Assembly: GCF_007655135.1 (NCBI RefSeq)
Contig: NC_045130.1
Location: forward strand, 24,743,363 to 24,807,362
DNA: 64,000 nt
Source: Punica granatum
Lineage: Eukaryota; Streptophyta; Magnoliopsida; Myrtales; Lythraceae
Direction: 5' to 3'
The position numbers and the translations under genes are program-made. Every line of letters begins with the position of its first letter. The first letter of the stretch is position 1. Shown piece by piece: positions 37,010 to 47,363 of this stretch. The notes beneath the pieces were generated by a model. That model ran no database searches and was not told the origin of the DNA. It saw only the letters and a list, made by a program, of their open reading frames with translations.

Positions 37010-37206
37010 CATGTTATGGGACTGTCTCTGAAGATGGTATAAAATTGTAAGCCACGCCCGAACATAGACTTCACGGAAGAGCCATAAGAAAGATGGATAG
37101 CAATCCTAGCAGGGGACAACGATTTTAAGGGACTCCGGAACGATTGAGTTCTGGTATCAGAAGTGAGGACTTCGTGGTAAAGGTGTTCTTACTCGACCAA
37201 AGAGAT
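37010..37206 (+). pseudogene. Ancient PP2 exon-3 relic in unit 1
   Basis: The sequence GAAGAGCCATAAGAAAGATGG, then GACTCCGGAACGATTGAGTTC and AAAGGTGTTCTTACTCGACC with a nearby TGA, aligns to the end of exon 3 of the adjacent PP2-A1-like gene (GGAGATGGATAGAGG, AACTCTGGAACGATGGAGTTC, AAAGGCGTTCTTATTCAGCC). The frame is destroyed by stops and indels. It must predate the ~4-kb duplication, because both units carry it. Confidence 0.75.
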
Positions 37207-37529
37207 GAACGTATGGCACCCCGACTAAGTCGCTTGTTTAACACAGAATCTCGGGACAAAAACTCAGATACTACTTAACCGACATGGGGAAATAAAATGG
37301 GACCCAAACACTAAGCTCGATTATTTGCTGTATTCACGCCCGTAATGGAAACTATTAAAAATAAAATATCCAAGGGGAAGTCGATCGAACCGTACGACAA
37401 ATCTCTTTTGTTGTTTCTTCCATGAATTTGTACCAGATGATGCTTTTGCCCTTAATGAATCAGAATAGGTTATTTTCTATCACCAAATGAAATGATATAT
37501 AAAAAATGAAAGAAGTTTCAGACGGATCC

Positions 37530-37625
37530 TGATACAAATCGTAGCACGACTTTTAATGTTGCTGATTTGCTTCCTTTTGATGTAGGTGAAGATTTGAGGG
37601 CAAATCCTTTTCAAGAGGAGGGGAA
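37530..37625 (+). repeat. LTR stub fused to the 3' tail of pol
   Basis: The first ~22 bases (TGATACAAATCGTAGCACGAC) are the LTR start. The sequence then jumps into TTTTAATGTTGCTGATTTGC, which is the pol tail seen at 40062 and 42508. A deletion at a short CT/TTT homology removed most of a fourth LTR and internal region. Confidence 0.85.
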
Positions 37626-38436
37626 TGATGCAAATCGTAGCACGACTTCAAGGGATCCAGTTCAACTTCCAATTGGACCGATTACGTGAGCACGAACAAA
37701 GAAGTTTCAATATGAACTCAATGGCCTGATTCAAGAGGTTTGGGCTCAAGTAAATTTGTGGAGGCCCATTGAAAATGAACCACGTGATCAACAAAGATCC
37801 TTTAACATGATTCAAGTTATAGAAGATTCCGGACAAGACTAAATTCAGCAAGTGTTTGAGGAAGCTTTTAGAATATTTGATGATCAAGAGAAAATATCAT
37901 CAGATTTGTTTAAAGTTTAAATCTCATGGAGATATTATTGGGATATTTAGATTTCATATCTTTATAGATTATGTCATATCTCTATCGATATTTTAGGTTT
38001 TATTTTCCTTATCTATAAGAGGAGATATGGCCAGATTAAATTAGTTTATGTCTATATATATATTCATCTTAGTGAATTTTTAATTAAAAGGAACATTCAG
38101 AAAATTGTGAGAGTATTCTCTTTGGTTCTTGAAGAACTAATTCGAACTTATCAAAAATTTCCGTGGCGTTCATCATCGACTTATCAAACGGCTTTCCACA
38201 ACCGTTTGTGGCGTCTTCATCGACTTATCAAACGGCTTTCCACCACCGTTTGTGGCGTCTTCCTATATTCCGAGGTTCTTGTTTCGCAATAAATAACGGG
38301 TTGAGGTCAGCTATACCAAGTTTCTTGTTTATGTTGTAAACAACGGGTCGAGGGTTTGTTAATCAAATCTGATCGTGGAACAATCTTGGATTCTTTTAGT
38401 TGTCGGGTCTTGTCATTCTTGGCGAGAATCGCATCA
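37626..38436 (+). repeat. Gypsy LTR 1 (811 bp)
   Basis: It starts TGATGCAAATCG and ends ATCGCATCA. It is preceded by a purine tract (AAGAGGAGGGGAA) and followed by the primer-binding site. It contains an extra ~46-bp tandem duplication (38175-38265, ATCGACTTATCAAACGGCTT) absent from the other two LTRs. Confidence 0.92.
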
Positions 38437-38438
38437 TT

Positions 38439-38450
38439 TGTTATCAGAGC
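38439..38450 (+). other. Primer-binding site, internal region 1
   Basis: TGTTATCAGAGC lies 2 bp after the LTR. It matches the initiator-Met tRNA 3' end complement (TGGTATCAGAGC) except for one base. Confidence 0.85.
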
Positions 38451-39040
38451 ATCAGGCTACAAAACAGTTTTATCTTATCCTTTTCGTTTCAATTTGCTAA
38501 ATTTCATTCCGTCTGGTTTATCCTTTGTGGATTGTTAGCATAAAAAAAATCAGCAAAAAAAAGAGCTGAAAAAAAAACAAGAACAAAAGAACGAAAGAAA
38601 AGAAAGAAGCTGGGATAGTCAGTTTGATCCAAATTCTTTGCATCAGACCATTCCAAAGTTGTTATTTCCCTTTCTTTGTGATCTACATTGATTCTGATCC
38701 CATAATTTCATATAACATTATGATTTATTTAATCCTTCATAGTAGTTGCATTCTCTCTTGTTTCCTTTCTTCCTTAAATTTCCTTCGACCATTAATTTTT
38801 CATGGTAATTTCTTGGTGAATTGCTGTTAGAAATTTTGGAGAATTGTTCGTTTAGTTTCAAGAGATCTGAAAGAGAATTATCGAGTGGAAAAAGGAAGGA
38901 GTGGTGAGAACATTAGAGGGTTAAAAGCCATGTTTGTTTGAGTGAAAACACCAGTGTAGAGTGGTTCACATTCTTGAGTGTAAATACGTACGGGAGAGAA
39001 TTGTGAGGTTCTTTTTTTCTAACTTTATTTTGCAGCAATT

Positions 39041-40137
39041 ATGTCTCACAGCAATTCTAAGAGTATTCCCGAAGGTGCTACGGAATTGGCTGAATCGAAA
39101 GTACTTATAGAGGTCATGATGAGTGAGATGAGGCGTGTGATGAGGTTGGAGTTAGAGCAGGTTCATGAACGGATAGATCAGATGGAGAACACACGTGTGG
39201 AGCAGCCACGAAACGCTCCTAATGTGCGTAGGAGGGAAAGAGTTCAACCAAGTGAAGTAAGGGTTGAAGATAAAGAGAATTATGGGGCTGGTTTTGATGA
39301 AGAAGATGATCGAGATTCAATTTTTGTGGTTGTGGATAGATTTTCTAAGATGGCACACTTTATTCCATGTCACAAAACGGATAATGCTTCGCATGTTGCT
39401 GATTTGTTCTTTAGGGAGATTGTGAGATTATATGGCATGCCTAGAACAATTATTTCGGATAGAGATACTAAGTTCTTGAACTATTTTTGGAAGACTTTAT
39501 GATGTAAGTTAGGTACTAAGCTATTGTTTTCTACCACTTGTCATCCGCAAACTGATGGTAAAACTGAAGTAGTAAATAGGTCTTTGTCTACTTTATTGAG
39601 GGCAATCATTAAAAAGAACATCAAAACATGGGAAGAGTGTTTACCACATGTTGAGTTTACTTATAATAGATCTATTCATTCTGCAATTAAATTTTCACCA
39701 TTTGAAATTGTTTATGGATTTAATCCTTTTAACTCCATTGGATTTATCTCATTTACCTTTGATTGAGCATGTTAATTTAAATGGCAAAAAGAAAGCTGAA
39801 TTTGTCAAGCAGATTCATGAGAAAGCAAGACTCAATATTGAGCGAAGAACGGAGCAGTATGTAAAACAAGCCAGTAAGGGGCGTTATAAGCTAATTTTTG
39901 AACCCAGAGATTGGGTTTGGTTGCATATGAGGAAAGAGAGATTTTCGGCGTAAAGACGTTCCAAATTACTTCTGAGAGGGGATGGTCCTTTCCAAGTCTT
40001 AGAGCGCATCAATGATAACGCTTACAAACTAGTCTTACCCGGTGAATACAATGTAAGTGCTACTTTTAATGTTGCCGATTTGCTTCCTTTTGATGTAAGT
40101 GATGATTTGAAGGCAAATCCTTTTCAAGAGGAGTAGA
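39041..40137 (+). pseudogene. Gypsy gag-integrase deletion derivative, copy 1
   Basis: ATG 39041 opens a gag-like start ([20 protein letters not shown], coiled [17 protein letters not shown]). At about 39313 it passes in frame, through a shared RDSIF word, straight into integrase ([31 protein letters not shown]). A TGG-to-TGA change (39500-39502) stops the frame. The rest continues with [19 protein letters not shown] and [11 protein letters not shown], and after a frameshift the post-integrase tail YKLIFEPRDWVW and NVSATFNVADLLPFDV. The acidic triad D, D, E of the integrase core is still present. Protease, reverse transcriptase and RNase H are absent, so it could only have moved with help from a complete relative. 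Confidence 0.88.
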
Positions 40138-40138
40138 A

Positions 40139-40904
40139 TGATGCAAATCGTAGCACGACTTCAAGGGATTCAATTCAAGTTACAATTGGACCGATTACGC
40201 GAGCACGAGTAAAGAAGTTTGAAGATGAACTCAACGGCCTAATTCAAGAGGTTTGGGCTCAAGTAAATTTGTGGAGGACCATTGGAAATTAACCACGTGA
40301 TCAACAAAGATCCATTAACATGATTCAAGTTATAGAAGATTCCAGATAATGCTACATTCAACAAGTGTTTGAGGAAACTTCTAGAATATTTGATGATCAA
40401 GAGAAGATATCATCATATTTGTTTAAAGCTTAAATCTCATGGAGATATTATTGGGATATTTAGATTTCATTCTTTATATATTATGTCATATCTCTATCGA
40501 TATTTTAGGTTTCATTTTCCTTATCTATAGGAGGAGATATGGCAAGATTAGATTAGTTTATATCTATATATATTCATCTTAGTGAATTTTTAATAAAAAA
40601 GGAACATTGAGAAAATTGTGAGAGTATTCTCTTTGGTTCTTGAAGAACTAATTCGAATTTATCGGAAATTTTCGTGGCGTTCATCATCGACTTATCAAAC
40701 GGCTTTCCCCCCACCGTTTGTGGAGTCTTCCTCTATACCGAGGTTCTTATTTCGCAATAAACAACGAGTTGAGGTCAGTTATACCAAGATTCTTGTTTAT
40801 GTTGTAAACAACGGATCGAGGGTTTGTCAATCAAATCTGATCGTTGAACGATCCTGGGTTCCTTTAGTTATCGGGTCTCGTCATTCTTGAAAGGAATCGC
40901 ATCA
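40139..40904 (+). repeat. Gypsy LTR 2 (766 bp)
   Basis: It starts TGATGCAAATCG and ends ATCGCATCA, and lies between the two internal regions. It serves as 3' LTR of one and 5' LTR of the next. Confidence 0.92.
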
Positions 40905-40906
40905 TT

Positions 40907-40918
40907 TGGTATCAGAGC
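40907..40918 (+). other. Primer-binding site, internal region 2
   Basis: TGGTATCAGAGC is an exact match to the initiator-Met tRNA 3' end complement, 2 bp after the LTR. Confidence 0.92.
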
Positions 40919-41507
40919 ATCAGGCTCCAAAACAGTTTTATCTTATCCTTTTTGTTTCAATTTGCTAAATTTCATTCCGTCTGGTTTATCCTTTGTGGAT
41001 TGTTAGCATCAAAAAAAAATCGACCAAAAAAAAGAGCTGAAAAAAAAACAACAAAAGAACGAAAGAAAAGAAAGAAGCTGGGGTAGTCAATTTGATCCAA
41101 ATTCTTTGCATCAGACCATTCCAAAGTTGTTATTTCCCTTTGTTTGTAATCTACATTGATTCTGATCCCAAAACTTCATATAACATTCTGATTTATTTAA
41201 TCCCTCGTAGTAGTTGCATTCTCTCTTTTTTCCTTTCTTCCTTAAATTTCCTTGAACCATTAATTTTTCTTGGTAAGTTCTTGGTCAATTGCTGCTAGAA
41301 ATTTTGGAGAATTGTTCGTTTAGTTTCAAGAGATCTGAAAGAGAATTGTCGAGTGGAAAAAGGCAAGAGTGGTGAGAACATTGGAGGGTTAAAAGCCACA
41401 TTTGTTTGAGTGAAAACACGAGTGTAGAGTGATTCACATTTTGAGTGTAAACACGTAAGAGAGAGAATTGTGAGGTCCTTTCTTTCTAACTTTATTTTGG
41501 AGTAATC

Positions 41508-42584
41508 ATGTCTCACAATAGTTCTAAAAGTATTCCTGAAGGTGCTACGGAATTGGCTAAATCAAAAGTACTTATAGAGGCCATGATGAGTGAGATGAGG
41601 CGTGTGATGAGATTGGAGTTAGAGCAGGTTCATGAACGGATAGATCAGATGGAGAACACATGTGTGGAGGAGCCACGAAACGCTCCTAATGTGCGTATGA
41701 GGGAAATAGTTCAACCGAGTAAAGTAAGGGTTGAAGATAAAGAGAATTATGGGGCTGGTTTTGATGAAGAAGATGATTGAGATTCAATTTTTGTGATTGT
41801 GAATAGATTTTCTAAGATGGCACACTTTATTCCATGTCACAAAACGGATGATACTTCGCATGTTGCTAATTTGTTCTTTAGGGAGATTGTGAGGTTACAT
41901 GGCATGCTTAGAACAATTGTTTCGAATAGAGATGCTAAGTTCTTGAGCTATTTTTGGAAGACTTTATGGTGTAAGTTAGGTACTAAGCTATTGTTTTCTA
42001 CTACTTGTCACCGCAAACTGATGGTCAAACTGAAGTAGCAAATAGGTCTTTGTCTACTTTATTGAGGGCAACCATTAAAAAGAACATCAAAACATGGGAA
42101 GAGTGTTTACCACATGTTGAGTTTCATTCTGCAACTAAATTTTCACTATTTGAAATTGTTTATGGATTTAATCCTTTAACTCTATTGGATTTATCTCATT
42201 TACCTTTGACTGAGCATGTTAATTTAGATGGCAAAAAGAAAGTTGAATTTGTCAAGCAGATTCATGAGAAAGCAAGACTCAACATTGAGCGAAGATAGGA
42301 GCAGTATGTAAAACAAGCCAATAAGGGGTGTTATAAGCTGATTTTTGAACCCGGAGGTTTGGTTTGGTTGCATATGAGGATAGAGAGATTTCCGGCGTAA
42401 AGACGTTCCAAATTACTTCCGAGAGGGGATGGTCCTTTCCAAGTCTTAGAGCGCATCAATGACAACACTTACAAACTAGACTTACCTGATGAATACAATG
42501 TAAGTGCTACTTTTAATGTTGCTGATTTGCTTCATTTTGATGTAGGTGATGATTTGAGGGCAAATCCTTTTCTAGAGGAGGGGA
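41508..42584 (+). pseudogene. Gypsy gag-integrase deletion derivative, copy 2
   Basis: The structure is the same as copy 1, with the identical gag-to-integrase junction. The gag frame from 41508 stops at 41778-41780, where CGA became TGA just before the junction. In integrase two catalytic Asp codons have become Asn (VIVNRFSKM and IVSNRDAKF), both GAT-to-AAT. Further damage includes one base missing from CATCCGCAA near 42011 and an in-frame deletion around [10 protein letters not shown]. It is clearly inactive and more decayed than copy 1. Confidence 0.88.
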
Positions 42585-42585
42585 A

Positions 42586-43348
42586 TGATGCAAATCGTAG
42601 CACGACTTCAAGGGATCCAATTGAAATTCCAATAGGACCGATTACACGAGCACGAGCAAAAAAGTTTTAAGATGAACTCAACGGCCTGATTCAAGAGGTT
42701 TGGGCTCAAGTAAATTTGTGAAGGCCCATTGTAAATGAACCACGTGATCAACAAAGATCCATTAACATGATTCAAGTTATAGAAGATTTCGGACAAGGCT
42801 AAATTCAGCAAGTGTTTGAGGAAGCTTCTAAAATATTTGATGATCAAGAGAATATATTATCATATTTGTTTAAAGTTTAAATCTCATGGAGATATTATCA
42901 AGATATTTAGATTTCATATCTTTATAGATTAAGTCATATCTCTATCGATATTTTAGGTTTTATTTTCCTTATCTATAGGAGGAGATATGGCCAGATTAAA
43001 TTAGTTTATGTCTATATATATTCATCTTAGTGAATTTTTAATAAAAAGGAACATTCAGAAAATTGTGAGAGTATTCTCTTTGGTTCTTGAAGAACTAATT
43101 CGAACTTATCGAAAATTTTCGTGGCGGTCATCATCGACTTATCAAATGGCTTTCCACCACCGTTTGTGGCATCTTCCTATATACCGAGGTTCTTATTTTG
43201 CAATAAACAACAGGTTGAGATCAGTTATACGAAGGTTCATGATTATGTTGTAAACAACGGGTCGAGAGTTTGTCAATCAAATCTGATCGTGGAACGATTT
43301 TGGGTTCCTTAGTTGTCGGTCTCGTCATTCTTGGCGGGAATCGCATCA
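42586..43348 (+). repeat. Gypsy LTR 3 (763 bp)
   Basis: It starts TGATGCAAATCG and ends ATCGCATCA, then abuts the second GATCC target copy. It lacks the 46-bp internal duplication of LTR 1. Confidence 0.92.
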
Positions 43349-43353
43349 GATCC

Positions 43354-44878
43354 CAAAGCTCGATTTAATGGTATGACCCTCATCCAATAAAGAAAAAGAT
43401 TTATACCGTCTGAGCTGGACATAAATGCAGGTATCTCTGCCTTCTCTTGCTTTGCGTTTCTCCCTTTTAATATCTCAAAAAATCTGAGCATGGAATCAGA
43501 TGCCTTACGTTATTACACATAGAAAGTAGCTAAACCGATCAGAAAACTTTCATGATGGCCCAGAATCAGATTTCACAAAAGAAAAGGAGGTGATATTCCG
43601 CTCGCCTGGACTCACCGAAATTTTGGCAGCTCAAAGGTCTGTGTGGTAATTTTCAGGCTTGTACCCAAAACAGAGCTCGATTCCTTTGCTTTTCAGTTTC
43701 TCAGTTGCTAGTCCGATTCTGTCTAAAAGCTGCACTTATATAAGATCTTTAGACTTAACCTCAAAAAGTTAATAATAATAAAGTGACAGAAATTTCATAA
43801 CTCATAAAAACAAGTACTTTGGAAAGTTTTATCCATGTAAACAGACCAACCAAACAACGACATTAACAAACACAACTCTTCGAAGGAAAGCTCTCCCTAT
43901 CCTTGCACTATAACGCCAATAGAAACCATACATATTCGATATCTCGACTTTAAGGAAAATGCTCAAGGTCATGCTAGTATAGTCCTACGCAAATATAGTT
44001 GTTCTCTCTGTCCAAAGTTATCTAGATGAATTACTCAAAGTATTGCCCTATTGAAACTGCATGGGGGAACCTCACTACCAGTTTATGAATAACATAGGTG
44101 TATTATGCATGTGGTGGTAGTTCTTACTCGAGAAACCAGATCAGTTGAAAATACGAAGACCTTAACTTTCCCTGGAGGCTCGTCAAAAGCCCCATCTTTT
44201 GCAGCTTAACCAAAACAGGAGACGTGGCAAAAGCTGTCGAGTGACCGTCAGTAGGTGACTCGTTATATAGCAAGATACTTGTATAGTAACATATTCTTTT
44301 TTATATATCAGATTAAGAAACAATTAATTCGCTTTTCTATGGGGTAAATGATCATTCAATATATAAACTATTATTCTCAGATAATGTATTGCCCCGTCAA
44401 ATTATAAACCATTTTGATAATAGCAAGGGACTCGGGCTTTATAAAATAACTCCTTTTTTCCTCCTCGAAAACTCCTCTTTTCGGGAACCTCCTTCTGTTA
44501 GCATCACTCAAGGGAGAACTGAGTATATCTAACACGAGGTGCCATTCTAATCCTGCACAAAGGGTCAGTCTAGAGTGGGATGTTTGGAAATGGGAAGAAG
44601 ATAGAACTGATATGGAATATCATTTACTACTTAAGATGGTTAAAATTTGAATTAAAGTTGAAGGTAATCCAGAGAATGCACATAGGTTGGTAATTAGATG
44701 AGAGCATTTCCTTCTGGGCAAAAACCATGAAATTCATTTAATTTTGTCTTCAGTTTTGAGGAAGGACATATTATTATAATATCTAACCAGCTAAATCATG
44801 TCAAAATATTATTCAAATTGTAAAATAGAAGTAGAATGAAGAATCACAGTTGAAATGTTGAATACGCTCTTTTGAGAG
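43354..44878. other. 3' part of duplication unit 1, no gene seen
   Basis: It is homologous to 47364-48880 and moderately AT-rich. Short frames are not conserved between the two copies, which argues against coding. Confidence 0.6.
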
Positions 44879-45475
44879 TTGAAAGTCAAGTGAATGATTC
44901 GCATAAAATTTTGATAGTACATATTCTTTTGAAAATTTTCCTTACTTTTCATCACGTTATTTCCATTTTATTAGTACAATATTGATTATTACTTTACCTT
45001 TTGCATTAACTTCAAACTATAACTGCTGGAACCAACTCACGTTGGTAAATTTTTGACTTATTTTATAATTGATGAAATAGAACATAAATTAAAATACCAA
45101 ATTTTCTTATTCAAATTTAAGTGGTTTAGGTATTTCGATTTTAGGCTACTTAGGCAATTATATTTTACTTTTTCATTATTCAAATGATCAAAATTGTACC
45201 TTTAGGTAATCGTACTTCAATTTTCTTTTTTCAATTTTATGATGATTATCGAGGATAACCATTCAAAATTCCTAACCAAATATCTATATATTACATGTAT
45301 AATTTTTCGGTGGATTTTTATTTTTTTTATTTTTACGTTTATATATAATAATGATTTAAAAACTAACTGATGCATAATTAATATTCTAATTCTCCTTTAC
45401 GACATGTATTATAGATAAGCCTCCCTTAAACCAAATCTGAAAAAAAAAATTATTAGATCTTATATATTTTGGTAG

Positions 45476-45483
45476 TATAAATA
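45476..45483 (+). promoter_or_regulatory. Probable TATA box of PP2-A1-like copy 2
   Basis: TATAAATA sits at the position equivalent to copy 1, 44 bp before the ATG at 45527. Confidence 0.5.
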
Positions 45484-45526
45484 TCTAAGCAATATAGGAA
45501 ACAATTATGACAGAATTTATGACAAG

Positions 45527-46626
45527 ATGGGCAACTCTCTGTCAGATCAGGTATCAGCAGAAACTAACAATAAGACTGAGGCAGAGAGCTCCCAGTCCCA
45601 GTCCCTGCCCCAAGCCATCAAGCCAACAGCACAAGTTCAGCCCCAAAAGAAGCTGCAAGAACCCCGGGATACGAGAAACAAATTATTCCGCCGGGCGATT
45701 ACGAAGCCATACTCAAGGAGGCAGACACGCCACTCAACAAAAAAAATTTGTCCATGAAAAATCTGTATGATCATCTCTATAGTGGTGTCTTCTTGAACCA
45801 AATGAAAGAGGTAAGCTAGCTAATGAACTATTACTCTACTCTATCCTATATCTTGCTGGAAGCATGACTAAACTATGGCCGCTAAGTCCGAGATATCCCG
45901 CTACGGAATGATCTTTGGAATCTCAACTATATATACAATGCTAAGGCCGTTAATTCCAAGATACAGCAAATTTACTAGAAGTGAGGTTCTCCACATGGCA
46001 TCTATACCCAATAATGCATGGTTCTGGCAATGCAGAAGTTTTGGGTAGAAAAGAGTTCAAGCAAGAAGTGCTTCATGCTGTTCGCGAGGGGTCTCTCTAT
46101 TACTTGGGCCGACACCCCTGAGTACTGGCACTGGAAGAGTGTACAAGAAGCCACCCCAAGGTACGTGCTTAACAAAGTCCAATCGGATTAACTCATAAAT
46201 TTGGATTATCTCAGTCCTATTCATAGATATATTAATAGGACCTCATATGACAGGGATGAAATGATCGAGGTGGCGGAATTACTGAATGTTTGTTGGCTAG
46301 AAGTACACGGCAAGTATGAGATATCGAGACTGTCTCCAGAAACAAGTTATGAGGTTGTGTTCATGATTATGCTGAAGGATCCAGCTTACGGCTGGGACGT
46401 CCCGGTAAATATCAGACTTATCCTTCCTGATGGAACCAAACATGAAACTAGAGAGAACCTCATGGAAAGACCTAGGGGGAGATGGATAGAGGTCCGAGCA
46501 GGAGAGTTAAGGACATTGGCGTCTGGGAACTCTGGAACGATGGAGTTCTCCATGTATGAGTATAAAGGTGGGCAGTGGAAGCGAGGGCTCATCGTGAAAG
46601 GCGTTCTTATTCAGCCAAAGAAATGA
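45527..46626 (+). pseudogene. PP2-A1-like lectin gene, copy 2, frameshifted in exon 1
   Basis: Exons are 45527-45810 (284 nt, one less than copy 1), 46036-46160 and 46227-46626. Exon 3 is intact here and ends in WKRGLIVKGVLIQPKK plus TGA. The damage is in exon 1. The A run after CAGCCCC has four A's where copy 1 has five (near 45650), so the frame leaves the PP2 reading and stops before the exon ends. Downstream exon 1 sequence still encodes the PP2-A1 linker in the other frame. Apart from this single base, a full protein of about 269 residues would be predicted from the same exon plan. An exon-3-only ORF from 46201 looks intact but begins inside intron 2 and should not be taken as the gene. 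It is a recent pseudogene or an assembly error. Confidence 0.88.
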
Positions 46627-46909
46627 ACTTACGGGACATCCACTTGTATCTTGTTTAATGTAATACCTTGAAATGAAACTTAAGAGTGACTACTCAGTAA
46701 CAGGATAAGAAGGGGGAAAAGAAAGACTCGATTACCAACCTCATAGGTTAACTATATTTGCACTGGTAAAGGAAAATTTAGAAATAAATGGATCATTGTG
46801 CATGACGCTTTTAATTTTTTCGTTGTAGACGTGGCCTTGGTTGTTTTAACCTGTGCAATTCCATGAGAAAGCTACATGGTATGGGACTGTCTATGAAGAT
46901 GGTATAAAA

Positions 46910-47045
46910 TTATAAGCCACGCCCGAACATAGACTTCGCGGAAGAGCCATGAGAAAGATGGATAGCAATCCTAGCAGGGGACAGGGAATCCGGAATGATT
47001 GAGTTCTTGTATCGGAAGTGAGGACTTATTGGTTATGAGATGAAC
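46910..47045 (+). pseudogene. Ancient PP2 exon-3 relic in unit 2
   Basis: This is the counterpart of 37010-37206, with the same degenerate alignment to PP2 exon 3. An additional deletion removes the GTTCTTACTCGACC portion. Confidence 0.65.
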
Positions 47046-47363
47046 CTACGGCACCTCGACTAAGTCTCTTGTTTAACACAGAATCTCGGGGCAAGAACTC
47101 TGATACTACTTAACCAACATGGGGAAATAAAATGAGACTCAAATAATAAGATCGATTATTTGTTGTATTCACGCTAGTGATGGAAACTGTTAAAATAAAA
47201 TAGCCAAGGGGAAGTCGATCGAACCGTACGACAAATCTCTTTTGTTGTTTCTTAGATGAATTTGTACTAGATGATGCATTTGCGCTTTAATGAATCAGTA
47301 TAGGTTATTTTCTATCACCAAATGAAATGATATATCAAATGAAACAAGTTTCAGACGGATCCC

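Larger units (their letters stand above)
37530..43348 (+). mobile_element. Gypsy-derived tandem LTR array (three LTRs, two internal regions, one LTR stub)
   Basis: The whole block is flanked by a 5-bp target duplication, GATCC (37525-37529 and 43349-43353), and starts TGAT and ends ATCA. Order: an LTR stub (37530-37553) fused to a pol tail, LTR 37626-38436, internal 38437-40138, LTR 40139-40904, internal 40905-42585, LTR 42586-43348. Both internals have a Met-tRNA primer-binding site, a gag start, a deletion of protease, RT and RNase H, and an integrase. The arrangement LTR-int-LTR-int-LTR with one outer TSD implies recombination between related copies after a single insertion, or insertion of an already tandem element. 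The empty site in unit 2 (47352-47363) confirms the borders. Confidence 0.93.
34953..44878 (+). repeat. Segmental tandem duplication, unit 1 (interrupted by a retroelement)
   Basis: It is homologous to 44879-48880 along its length once the insertion 37530-43348 (plus one TSD copy) is removed, giving about 4.1 kb. It holds a PP2-A1-like gene, an older PP2 relic and about 1.5 kb of unassigned DNA (43354-44878). The junction to unit 2 is within TTGAAAGTCAA, a word also present at the unit 1 left edge. Confidence 0.93.

Noticed and set aside
46201..46626. Intact 141-residue ORF as a complete short PP2 gene
   Set aside because: It begins inside intron 2. The real gene has three exons and a frameshift in exon 1.
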